DNA from: Thermoplasmata archaeon
GTDB taxonomy: Archaea > Thermoplasmatota > Thermoplasmata > UBA184
NCBI GenBank assembly: GCA_021827545.1
Contig: JAKAVH010000148.1
Coordinates: forward strand, 1-10,177
DNA length: 10,177 nucleotides
Reading direction: 5' to 3'
Shown: piece by piece, positions 5,534 to 10,177 of the stretch
Numbering within the stretch: position 1 is the first letter of the stretch
Layout: every line of letters starts with the position of its first letter
Notes under the pieces: generated by a model
What the model was told of the DNA's origin: nothing
The model's input: the letters and a program-made list of their open reading frames with translations, nothing else
Databases searched by the model: none
Made by a program: the position numbers and the translations under genes

Positions 5534-6234
5534 GTGCAGGCACCGTTCCCACTCCCGCGACTACTGGAACAGCCGCCCCGGTCGTTCTCTCGGAGCCCGC
5601 GGCGCCGACCGCCCCGGGCATGCGGGATACGACACGGTCGCACACAAAGCGGAACGGGCGGGTCTTCGGCACCGGGACGGACGTTCGGCACGCGGGGAGC
5701 GTCGCGTTAACTCCCGACGAGGTTCGGCGGCTGCTCGCCCCGATCGACCGGCTGGAAGAACGCGCCCTCCTCGAGCTGGCTGTCACGACCGGCATCCGTC
5801 GGGAGGACCTGGTCGCGATCCCCCTCGAAGGTCTCGACTTGGACTCGGGGATGATCACGTTCTACGAGTCCAAGAAGCGGCGAACGCGTCGCCTCCCGCT
5901 CGACGGGACCGCTCTGGTCACCCTGCGCTCGTACGTAAGGACCCTGCCGAAGGGTGAGCGGTGGCTCTTCCCGTCGCCGAGACTTACGGAGCGTCACCAA
6001 ACCGGACGTCTCGCTTGGAACGTCCTGAATCGATGGCTCGACGTGGCCGGTCTCCCCCGACGCCCGTTTCACGCGTTGCGAGCAACTGCGTACAAGCTCG
6101 CCAAGGCGCGGGGCTGGTCGGTCGAGCAGGCAGCCGCGCTCCTAGGTGACACGATCCGTGTCGCGATGGAATTCTACGGGGTCGCGACGCCGGGTGAGCT
6201 GCGAGAAACCGTGCGGGAGCGACCCTTACTATGA
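5530..6234 (+). CDS. Tyrosine recombinase/integrase, catalytic-domain-only type (234 aa)
   Basis: It should cut and rejoin DNA strands at a specific site through a phosphotyrosine intermediate. The expected residues are present: R90 in T-T-G-I-R-R-E-D-L, K115/K116 in the beta hairpin Y-E-S-K-K-R-R, H181 and R184 in F-H-A-L-R, and Y216 in M-E-F-Y-G-V. The usual second His/Trp position (L-G-H in most families) is D207 in L-L-G-D-T. Residues 1-55 look disordered, and there is no room for the normal ~100-residue core-binding domain, so DNA gripping may rely on the short N-terminus or a partner. ATG 5530 has GGAGG at 5518-5522 and an ATGA overlap. Likely role: integration, excision or dimer resolution of the element. 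No attachment site was identified. Confidence 0.9.
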   Translation: MSAGTVPTPATTGTAAPVVLSEPAAPTAPGMRDTTRSHTKRNGRVFGTGTDVRHAGSVALTPDEVRRLLAPIDRLEERALLELAVTTGIRREDLVAIPLEGLDLDSGMITFYESKKRRTRRLPLDGTALVTLRSYVRTLPKGERWLFPSPRLTERHQTGRLAWNVLNRWLDVAGLPRRPFHALRATAYKLAKARGWSVEQAAALLGDTIRVAMEFYGVATPGELRETVRERPLL

Positions 6235-6244
6235 GGTCCGAGCC

Positions 6245-6727
6245 GTGACGACCCCCGCCGGCGCCCGCTACCGAGTCGACGGGTGCCCCATCTGCGGGGC
6301 TCCGTTCGCGTCGGTGTCGGGACTCCGCCAGCACTTCCCCCGAGCCCACGCGAGCATGGGACCGCGGGCCGTCGCCCTGGCCGTCGAGCTTTCCGTCGCG
6401 CGGGCGAAGGGCTGGCCGACAGAACGGCTCGAGCGCGAGCTGCGGGCGCCCGGGGAGCGGCCGGGCGCTCTGGGAGAGATCGCGAAGCGGGTAGGTGCGA
6501 GCCGATCGGCGACCGAACGGGCTGTTGCTCGTGCTGTCTCAAACTTCCCAATAGACGAGTTTGAGACGCCTTCTTCGCCGGGTTCGAGACACCCCGAACC
6601 TACCCGCGGCGAGGCGCTCACCCGTACGATCCACTTTTCGCGGCCCGGACACGGCGGACGCTCCGAGCGCCTCACGCTCCAACCCGCAAATGGGAAGGAG
6701 GGAGAAATCGAACATGAAGGAGGATGA
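6245..6727 (+). CDS. C2H2 zinc-finger plus helix-turn-helix-like protein (160 aa)
   Basis: GTG 6245 is chosen because GAGGT lies at 6233-6237 and the zinc finger starts soon after; the earlier in-frame ATG at 6146 lies deep in the recombinase gene. Residues 14-35 are a classical finger: C14-x2-C17, F21, L27, H30-x4-H35. Residues 74-98 (L-G-E-I-A-K-R-V-G-A-S-R-S-A-T-E-R-A-V) read as a helix-turn-helix. The rest is low-complexity and its DNA contains inverted repeats at 6536-6567 and 6581-6600. Ten bases separate it from the recombinase, so it could be a recombination directionality factor or operon regulator; this is inference. Its last 14 bases overlap the start of the coiled-coil gene. Confidence 0.8.
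   Translation: MTTPAGARYRVDGCPICGAPFASVSGLRQHFPRAHASMGPRAVALAVELSVARAKGWPTERLERELRAPGERPGALGEIAKRVGASRSATERAVARAVSNFPIDEFETPSSPGSRHPEPTRGEALTRTIHFSRPGHGGRSERLTLQPANGKEGEIEHEGG
6536..6567. repeat. 9-bp inverted repeat in the zinc-finger gene
   Basis: GTCTCAAAC (6536-6544) and GTTTGAGAC (6559-6567) are perfect complements with a 14-base spacer, located just after the helix-turn-helix coding part. It could be an operator or a transcript hairpin. Confidence 0.65.
6581..6600. repeat. 6-bp hairpin in the zinc-finger gene
   Basis: GGTTCG (6581-6586) and CGAACC (6595-6600) can pair around an 8-base loop, 13 bases downstream of the preceding inverted repeat. Short, so it could be chance in GC-rich DNA. 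Confidence 0.4.
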
Positions 6728-7847
6728 CTTCCAGGTGAGCGAGACGGGCGGGACCGGACAGACGGTTTGGTGGTCTAAGCTTTCAGACCTTAGGAAGCTT
6801 CAGGCGTGGGGCTGGCTCGACGCGAGGAGCCGCGAGACCGCCCGGGAAGTGCTTGGGCGCACATGGCGCGGGCGGAGTTGGCTTCGGGCGCACGACCGTT
6901 CGGGGTGGGCGGCGCGCGATAAGTCGGCGGTTGAGTCGGCGGAGAAGAAAGCGGAAGCGGAGCGGCTGCGCGCGGAGCGCGCGAAGGAGGAGGAACGGCT
7001 GCGCGCGGACCTGAAACCCCGGCTGCTCGAGGAGATCCGTGGCGAGTGGGCGGCGGAGAAGGTGGGGCTCGAAGGGACCGTTGGCCGGTTGAACGGCGAG
7101 TTGCGCGAATTGCGCGGCCAACTACAGCAGGAGGGCGCCGAGACGAAGCGCCTGCGCACCGAGTTGGATCGCGCCCACGCGCACACCGCGAAGGTTGAGT
7201 CCGACCGGAACGAACTTAACACGGAGCTCGAAACCCTCCGGAAGAAGATCGGTACCAAGGACGGGATCAACGTTCAACTCGCGGAGAAGCGCGCCGAGCT
7301 CGCGCGGCTGTCGGACAAGGTCGAGAAGGTGAACAACGAGCACGACGCCCTATGGAAAGAGTTCGACGCTTCACGCCGCCAGTTTGCCCTCAGGCGAAAG
7401 GATCGATTCCTGTGGGACGCAGCCCCCGTCGAGCTCGTCGAGCACATGTCTTTCCTCGTTCCCGACGCTCGGACGGACGGTGCCATAGCCGTCCTAATCC
7501 ATCGCGGCATGCCGCCGGCGGAGATCGCCAAGTCGTTGCACGTTAGCAAGGAACGGGTGGCGACAGTGCTCGAGGGGGACGGCGAGAACGAGTCCGTGCT
7601 TAACGAAACGCGCGAGTGGATGGGGCCGGCGCCCGACGGGTACTACCCCGACGAGAAGCTCACGGGCGCGGAGCTTGTCGCCAAGGTCTGGGAGCTTCAC
7701 GACGGGGGGAAGACCCAGCGGCAAATCGCCAGGTTGACGGGGGCTCGGCTCGCGACGGTGAACGAGATCCTCAAAGCCCCGAAGCCCGTCGCGGCAGCGA
7801 ACGCACCGACATCGGAGCATGGCACGGCGGCCCCGAGCGAGTCGTGA
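6714..7847 (+). CDS. Coiled-coil protein with two C-terminal helix-turn-helix motifs (377 aa)
   Basis: ATG 6714 follows GGAGGG (6697-6702) at a somewhat long 11-base spacing; ATG 6690 is in frame but has no site. Residues 1-68 are a Trp-rich globular start (W19, W20, W32, W34, W51, W56, W65). Residues about 72-225 are a long coiled coil rich in E, K, R, A and L in heptad-like order. Residues 267-287 (M-P-P-A-E-I-A-K-S-L-H-V-S-K-E-R-V) and 333-355 (K-T-Q-R-Q-I-A-R-L-T-G-A-R-L-A-T-V) each read as helix-turn-helix motifs. The combination recalls plasmid partition/accessory proteins such as KfrA, except that KfrA has its DNA-binding motif at the N-terminus. It may bridge DNA sites for partitioning or act as a regulator. 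It is the last operon gene; a GCCCGGG/CCCGGGC stem lies downstream (7900-7930). Confidence 0.85.
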   Translation: MKEDDFQVSETGGTGQTVWWSKLSDLRKLQAWGWLDARSRETAREVLGRTWRGRSWLRAHDRSGWAARDKSAVESAEKKAEAERLRAERAKEEERLRADLKPRLLEEIRGEWAAEKVGLEGTVGRLNGELRELRGQLQQEGAETKRLRTELDRAHAHTAKVESDRNELNTELETLRKKIGTKDGINVQLAEKRAELARLSDKVEKVNNEHDALWKEFDASRRQFALRRKDRFLWDAAPVELVEHMSFLVPDARTDGAIAVLIHRGMPPAEIAKSLHVSKERVATVLEGDGENESVLNETREWMGPAPDGYYPDEKLTGAELVAKVWELHDGGKTQRQIARLTGARLATVNEILKAPKPVAAANAPTSEHGTAAPSES

Positions 7848-7865
7848 GCACACAGGCCGCGACAG

Positions 7866-7912
7866 GGGCCCGTTTGCCACGTCTTTCAGGCCCGACGAGG
7901 CCCGGGACGGGC
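7866..7912 (+). repeat. Short relic (copy 4) of the dispersed repeat
   Basis: GGGGCCCGTTTGCC, CTTT and later GACGGGCTC align in register with copy 2 (9467-9517). In the corresponding frame it reads G-A-R-L-P-R-L ... G-T-G-S versus G-A-R-L-P-V-L ... K-T-G-S. It begins 18 bases after the coiled-coil stop. The match is shorter and more diverged than the others. Confidence 0.45.
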
Positions 7913-7930
7913 TCGGCTCTTGCCCCGGGC
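7900..7930 (+). terminator. GC-rich stem downstream of the operon, possible transcript end
   Basis: GCCCGGG (7900-7906) can pair with CCCGGGC (7924-7930) about 50 bases after the last operon stop codon. There is no T-run after it, so it is not a typical bacterial intrinsic terminator; the position is the only support. Confidence 0.25.
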
Positions 7931-7970
7931 GGGTGCGCCGAAGTTGAAACGCGAGGGCGTGCCCGGAGCG

Positions 7971-7992
7971 TAGCGGAACACTAGCGGAACAC
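7971..7992. repeat. Perfect 11-bp tandem duplication
   Basis: TAGCGGAACAC occurs twice back to back (7971-7981 and 7982-7992), followed directly by ACGGTGG. It could be a small binding-site pair or a slippage product. Confidence 0.7.
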
Positions 7993-7995
7993 ACG

Positions 7996-8121
7996 GTGGA
8001 ACAACGCCGCCGTGAGCGGCTCCGCGTGATGGTCCACCGGCGAGGAAAGATGGCCGAGGACGCCGCGATCACACCCAGAAAGCGGGCACGGAACGCCGAA
8101 AAGCCGGCAGGATGTCTCTGA
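7996..8121 (+). CDS. Possible small basic protein (41 aa)
   Basis: From GTG 7996 the frame runs to TGA 8119-8121 and gives a strongly basic product (E-Q-R-R-R-E-R-L-R near the start, then I-T-P-R-K-R-A-R-N-A-E-K). An in-frame ATG at 8029 would give 30 residues. No good SD site precedes either start. The 11-bp tandem repeat lies immediately upstream. The composition is gene-like, but the frame is short and unsupported by context, so it could be a relic or chance. Confidence 0.25.
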   Translation: MEQRRRERLRVMVHRRGKMAEDAAITPRKRARNAEKPAGCL

Positions 8122-8126
8122 GAGTT

Positions 8127-8151
8127 ACACGCGCGCGCACGCGCGCGCGCG
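8127..8151. repeat. Alternating purine-pyrimidine (CG) tract
   Basis: Twenty-five bases alternate strictly between purine and pyrimidine, mostly CG with two CA steps. Such tracts can adopt Z-DNA. It borders the left end of repeat copy 1; copy 2 begins with a shorter CG run. Confidence 0.6.
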
Positions 8152-8278
8152 AGGCTCGATCTTGGACGGAGGGGGACGGTGTGAGCGAGCCAGAAGGGCC
8201 TTGCGGCCATCCGAACGGCCCGTTTGTCCCCGTCTTTCGGACCCCCCGAAGGGAAAGACGGGCTCCGGGACGTCCCGG
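8141..8278 (+). repeat. Dispersed repeat, copy 1 (about 138 bp)
   Basis: Alignable over its full length to copy 2 (9391-9529). The shared blocks include GCGAGGCTCGATCTTGGACG, GAGCGAGCCAGAAGGGCC, TTGCGGCCATCCGA, GGCCCGTTTG and CCGGGACGTCCCGG. It contains the inverted repeat CCCGTCTTT (8229-8237)/AAAGACGGG (8254-8262) and ends in the 14-base palindrome CCGGGACGTCCCGG (8265-8278). Relative to copies 2 and 3 it has an in-frame TGA and a one-base insertion, so in the frame conserved between those copies it is non-coding. A 37-codon frame from GTG 8181, with GGAGG at 8168, crosses it in another phase, but I doubt it is real. Confidence 0.85.
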
Positions 8279-8334
8279 GGGCGGGGCGGCGTGAGAAGCC
8301 CTACAAGTCGGGGTCCGGGCCCTCCTCCGAGCGG

Positions 8335-8634
8335 CTAGGGCGCTTGCAGCGGATCCTCGTCCGCCATCGGCTCGGTCCCTGTCTCGGCCGGCTTCCCGCC
8401 GCCCGGTCCAAGAACACCCTGGTTTTCCCTCGCGCGCGTACTCACTGAGACATCGGGCGCGGCCGCCGCCGCTGTTGGCTGGCCAAGTGGCCGCGGATGG
8501 TGACAGCCCGGGCCCGGGCACCGCTTCGGGACGTCTCCCAGGATAACCCCCCGGCCCGGAGCCTCGCCGCCTCTTGGCGGTCGAGGTGGTGCGTCCCGGA
8601 TCGGCCGCCTGACCCGGGGGCCTCCACCGCTCCT
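8335..8634 (-). pseudogene. Possible decayed minus-strand coding remnant
   Basis: On the minus strand the frame from 8634 down to the stop at 8335-8337 is open for 99 codons. It lacks a convincing start (first GTG at codon 64, ATG at codon 90). It contains C-P-G-P-G-C-H-H-P, a metal-site-like string, and an acidic, codon-biased end (E-P-M-A-D-E-D-P-L-Q-A-P). In such GC-rich DNA long open frames arise by chance, so this is a weak call. The plus strand of 8295-8905 shows no gene. Confidence 0.2.
8506..8519. repeat. 14-base perfect palindrome
   Basis: GCCCGGGCCCGGGC is self-complementary over all 14 bases. It lies in gene-poor DNA between repeat copy 1 and the nested inverted repeat at 8683-8756. 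Confidence 0.5.
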
Positions 8635-8682
8635 TCAGATCACCCCACGCGCCTCGAGCTCCATCCCCCCCCTTAGACAGCA

Positions 8683-8756
8683 CGCCCGGGCAAGCGCGCG
8701 GCGCCGACCCTGAGGGACGGGTCCCGTCCCCCATCTGGTAGAGGCTTGCCCGGGCG
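8683..8756. repeat. Nested stem-loop with perfect 13-bp arms
   Basis: CGCCCGGGCAAGC (8683-8695) and GCTTGCCCGGGCG (8744-8756) are perfect complements. Inside the 48-base loop, GGGACGGG (8714-8721) and CCCGTCCC (8723-8730) form a second perfect pair around one base. This is the most regular structure in the gene-poor part. Candidates are a structured RNA, a replication or partition site, or a recombination/attachment site. Confidence 0.75.
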
Positions 8757-8844
8757 CCTTGGCCGTCCCTGCCCGGGATCCGCGACCCCTGTCCGGTCGG
8801 TCCCACGTTAGACCCGCTGTTGAAGGGAGGGGGAGGCGCACTTC

Positions 8845-8880
8845 TTGCTATCGATTCGGTAGGCGGAAATACTGGGGTTT
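8845..8880 (+). promoter_or_regulatory. Possible promoter of the two-helix membrane protein gene
   Basis: TTGCTA (8845-8850) and AATACT (8868-8873) are separated by 17 bases, each matching 4 of 6 bases of the bacterial -35/-10 consensus. Alternatively, GGTTTACTT (about 8875-8883) lies some 25-30 bases before the ATG, where an archaeal TATA element would be for a leaderless transcript. The stretch is AT-richer than its surroundings, and the ATG has no SD site. Which system applies depends on the host. Confidence 0.3.
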
Positions 8881-8905
8881 ACTTCGAGTACTTCTGGGCG
8901 GTATC

Positions 8906-9145
8906 ATGGGTCGGTCCGAATTGACCGAGGAGTCCCTCGGGGAGTCCCGAATCATGGCGATCATTCTCGGGGTGGTGGGCCTCCTTACGATGGTTGGTGG
9001 GTTCGCGGAGACGACGATTCTTGGGGTATCGGCTACTGGTACTCTCATGATGGTCTCTGGCGTGGTGGCGCTGCTTGGTGGTGGAATGATGCACTTCAGC
9101 CTCAGGTTGAAGCGGCTCGAGCAGCAACGGATTGAAGCTCCTTAA
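8906..9145 (+). CDS. Two-helix membrane protein (79 aa)
   Basis: ATG 8906 is chosen because the membrane-protein-like sequence starts there; the longer in-frame extension (from 8759) is Arg/Pro-rich and not gene-like. After a polar, acidic N-terminus (S-E-L-T-E-E-S-L-G-E-S), residues about 16-33 and 37-62 are hydrophobic helices rich in G, V, L, I and M, separated by a short A-E-T-T turn. A basic, amphipathic tail follows (L-R-L-K-R-L-E-Q-Q-R) and is probably cytoplasmic. Codon use is noticeably less GC-rich than in the operon, suggesting a different origin. It stands alone with its own apparent promoter and no SD site, consistent with leaderless expression. No specific function can be assigned. 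Confidence 0.8.
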   Translation: MGRSELTEESLGESRIMAIILGVVGLLTMVGGFAETTILGVSATGTLMMVSGVVALLGGGMMHFSLRLKRLEQQRIEAP

Positions 9146-9390
9146 GTAGAGCGCGCCACGAGGGCCGAACCGACGCGGTGTGATTGTATGACGCTCCAGT
9201 CCGTCTGGTTCAGTTGAGGGTCGGGTGCCCCTTCCGGGCGCCTTGCCCACACGGGGCTCGACACGGCCCGAAACGGTCTGGACGCCCAGTTTTGGGCCGG
9301 CGCAGATCGGGTGCGATCCGGGCTGGTTCGAAGCTGATTCGGGGCTGGTCCTCCTCCCCACCGTAGCTATCGGCGCGCTACTCGCGGAGA

Positions 9391-9529
9391 CGCGCGCGCG
9401 AGGCTCGATCTTGGACGGGTGGGGGCGACGGTGCGAGCGAGCCAGAAGGGCCTTGCGGCCATCCGAGGGGCCCGTTTGCCCGTTCTTTTGGACACCCCGA
9501 ACGAAAAGACGGGTTCCGGGACGTCCCGG
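9391..9529 (+). repeat. Dispersed repeat, copy 2 (about 139 bp)
   Basis: Full-length partner of copy 1 in the same orientation, about 1.25 kb away. It keeps the hairpin-like pair (CCCGT-T-CTTTT against AAAAGACGGG) and the palindrome CCGGGACGTCCCGG at 9516-9529. In the phase that matches the tail of the 1187-1813 product it is open and reads K-G-L-A-A-I-R-G-A-R-L then N-E-K-T-G-S-G-T-S-R-P. This is the copy closest to the in-gene version. Confidence 0.85.
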
Positions 9530-9759
9530 CCGACCCCTCCCGCGGACGCGCGAAGCTCGCCCGCACGGAGGACCTGGAGCGCGTGGATCTTGAGCGGGTC
9601 GTGGTCGCCTCCAATGGCTCTTGCGGGGACCAGCGCGAGCTGCCCAACCAGTTGGCCGCGTGGAGCTCTTACGCCCAGCGGAAGCTGAAGGAGTTGGACG
9701 ACGACGCGTCCGAGGATCTCCCCCACCCCCACTTCTGGCCGAGAAAGGGAGCGTCCTAG
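9433..9759 (+). pseudogene. Start-less coding remnant ending downstream of repeat copy 2
   Basis: The frame is open from 9367 to TAG 9757-9759 but has no ATG, GTG or TTG until GTG 9583. From about 9550 onward it is strongly gene-like: K-L-A-R-T-E-D-L-E-R-V-D-L-E-R-V-V-V-A-S, then N-Q-L-A-A-W-S-S-Y-A-Q-R-K-L-K-E-L-D-D-D-A and a final H-P-H-F-W-P-R-K-G-A-S. A 58-residue protein from GTG 9583 is possible but has no SD site. Upstream, through the repeat, the same frame reads S-E-P-E-G-P-C-G-H-P, recalling the C-G-H start of the small zinc-ribbon proteins. Most likely the 3' end of a gene broken by, or carried with, the repeat. Bases 9146-9390 hold no feature I can support. Confidence 0.4.
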
Positions 9760-9811
9760 AGGGTGCCGTGGGGAACGGGACGTGGATGGTACTACCGCGT
9801 CTCGGTCGGCT

Positions 9812-9879
9812 GACCGTTTGTAACGGGGGCGATTGTAGAGTACCCCCTTCGCCCATAAAGCCCGGTGCGGCAAACGGTC
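9812..9879. repeat. Inverted repeat with 9-bp arms and G/C-run loop
   Basis: GACCGTTTG (9812-9820) and CAAACGGTC (9871-9879) pair perfectly. The loop contains GGGGG and CCCCC runs that can form an inner stem. Nearby GGCGCG/CGCGCC (9924-9929/9933-9938) forms another short hairpin. The region 9760-10010 has no convincing gene, so a structured RNA or a DNA recognition site is possible. Confidence 0.55.
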
Positions 9880-10010
9880 GCTGACAGGGCAAGACACCTC
9901 GCGGGTCGTGGAGACACCCGGCAGGCGCGCAACGCGCCCTTAGAGGACAGCGTCCGGTTCAACCCCTTCGGTGGGACGACTGATGTAGCCCCTCTGTATT
10001 GTTCTGTCCC

Positions 10011-10177
10011 ATGCCACGCGAACTTGCTCCGAGCGAGAGGGCGTTCGTCGCTTCTTCCGTCCGAAGCGCCGTTGACGGAGCGTTCGCCCATTGGGAGGGG
10101 GCCCTCTCTCTGGACTTAGACGGCCGCTTTCGGGAACTCTTGAGCGCGACCATTTCACGGGGGGACCGACGGCATTT
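10011..10177 (+). CDS. Start of a gene running out of the window (3' partial)
   Basis: From ATG 10011 the frame stays open to the window end (55 codons) and has a gene-like composition: a helical N-terminus (E-R-A-F-V-A-S-S-V-R-S-A-V-D-G-A-F) followed by H-W-E-G-A-L-S-L-D-L-D-G-R-F-R-E-L-L. A TGA lies in frame at 9981-9983. No SD site precedes the ATG, as for the 8906 gene. The pattern loosely recalls the N-terminal region of S41-type peptidases, but this is a guess from a short fragment; treat it as unknown. Confidence 0.5.
   Translation, partial: MPRELAPSERAFVASSVRSAVDGAFAHWEGALSLDLDGRFRELLSATISRGDRRH

Noticed and set aside
8229..8262. Intrinsic terminator at the CCCGTCTTT/AAAGACGGG hairpin
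   Set aside because: There is no T-run after the stem, no gene ends just upstream, and the same structure recurs as part of a repeat.
8181..8294. 37-codon frame from GTG 8181 with a good GGAGG site, starting S-E-P-E-G-P-C-G-H-P
   Set aside because: It lies wholly in repeat copy 1, lacks the second C-x-x-C half of the zinc ribbon, and the matching position in copy 2 has GCG instead of GTG. It is more likely a relic than a gene.
8069..8806. 245-codon open frame on the minus strand
   Set aside because: The product is Gly/Arg/Pro-rich low complexity, crosses the repeat and the nested inverted repeat, and has no start signal or recognisable motif.
7860..9530. CRISPR array, because several repeat copies occur
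   Set aside because: The copies are long, irregularly spaced by hundreds to over a thousand bases, diverged and partly coding; there are no spacers and no cas genes.
9225..9593. 122-codon plus-strand frame starting at GTG 9225
   Set aside because: The part at 9285-9400 looks mildly protein-like, but there is no SD site and the frame then passes through the repeat as Arg/Pro-rich sequence. It is not supportable as a gene.
8879..9892. 337-codon open frame on the minus strand
   Set aside because: It runs antisense through the convincing membrane-protein gene and through repeat copy 2. Its product is Arg/Pro/Ser-rich with no domain-like order, which is typical of chance open frames in GC-rich DNA.
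9940..9990. tRNA T-arm-like string GGTTCAACCCC
   Set aside because: The flanking bases do not form a 5-bp T stem and no acceptor, D or anticodon arms could be placed around it.

Overview
The window is very GC-rich and looks like part of an integrated or extrachromosomal mobile element (plasmid- or virus-like). I see no rRNA, tRNA, CRISPR array, capsid, terminase, transposase or conjugation gene. The host cannot be fixed from this sequence alone. A lone C2H2 zinc finger, several tiny zinc-ribbon proteins, a recombinase reduced to its catalytic domain, and two genes that start without a visible Shine-Dalgarno (SD) site all hint at a GC-rich archaeon, for example a soil or acid-habitat Thermoplasmatota lineage. 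A GC-rich bacterium is not excluded.

Bases 3-7847 form one compact plus-strand operon of 14 genes. Nearly every junction is an overlapping stop/start (ATGA, GTGA or TGATG) preceded by a strong GGAGG site, so translation is probably coupled throughout. In order the genes are: the C-terminal part of a primase/helicase-type replication protein (partial); a cysteine-rich protein; a 35-residue one-helix membrane peptide; a 51-residue zinc-ribbon protein; an alanine-rich protein; an orphan beta-class DNA methyltransferase; a winged-helix-like protein; a 401-residue unknown protein; a short paralogue of the winged-helix protein; a 59-residue unknown; a 64-residue zinc-ribbon protein; a short tyrosine recombinase; a C2H2 zinc-finger protein; and a coiled-coil protein with two C-terminal helix-turn-helix motifs. 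Replication, DNA modification, site-specific recombination and a possible partition/regulatory protein together make a maintenance module for a mobile element.

Bases 7848-10010 are mostly gene-poor. They hold two long copies (8141-8278 and 9391-9529) and one short copy (7866-7912) of a dispersed repeat. A fourth copy lies in frame inside the second gene (1682-1764). The region also has a nested 13-bp inverted repeat (8683-8756), another inverted repeat (9812-9879), decayed coding remnants, and one convincing lower-GC gene for a two-helix membrane protein (8906-9145). A new reading frame begins at 10011 and leaves the window.

The most unusual property is structural. Perfect or near-perfect inverted repeats, some nested, sit inside the low-complexity linker-coding parts of at least four operon genes (about 525-832, 2481-2601, 4493-4542 and 6536-6600), each with a different sequence. 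The first also carries eight perfect copies of one 9-mer in both orientations around an AT-rich island, which resembles an iteron-type replication origin hidden in a replication gene.
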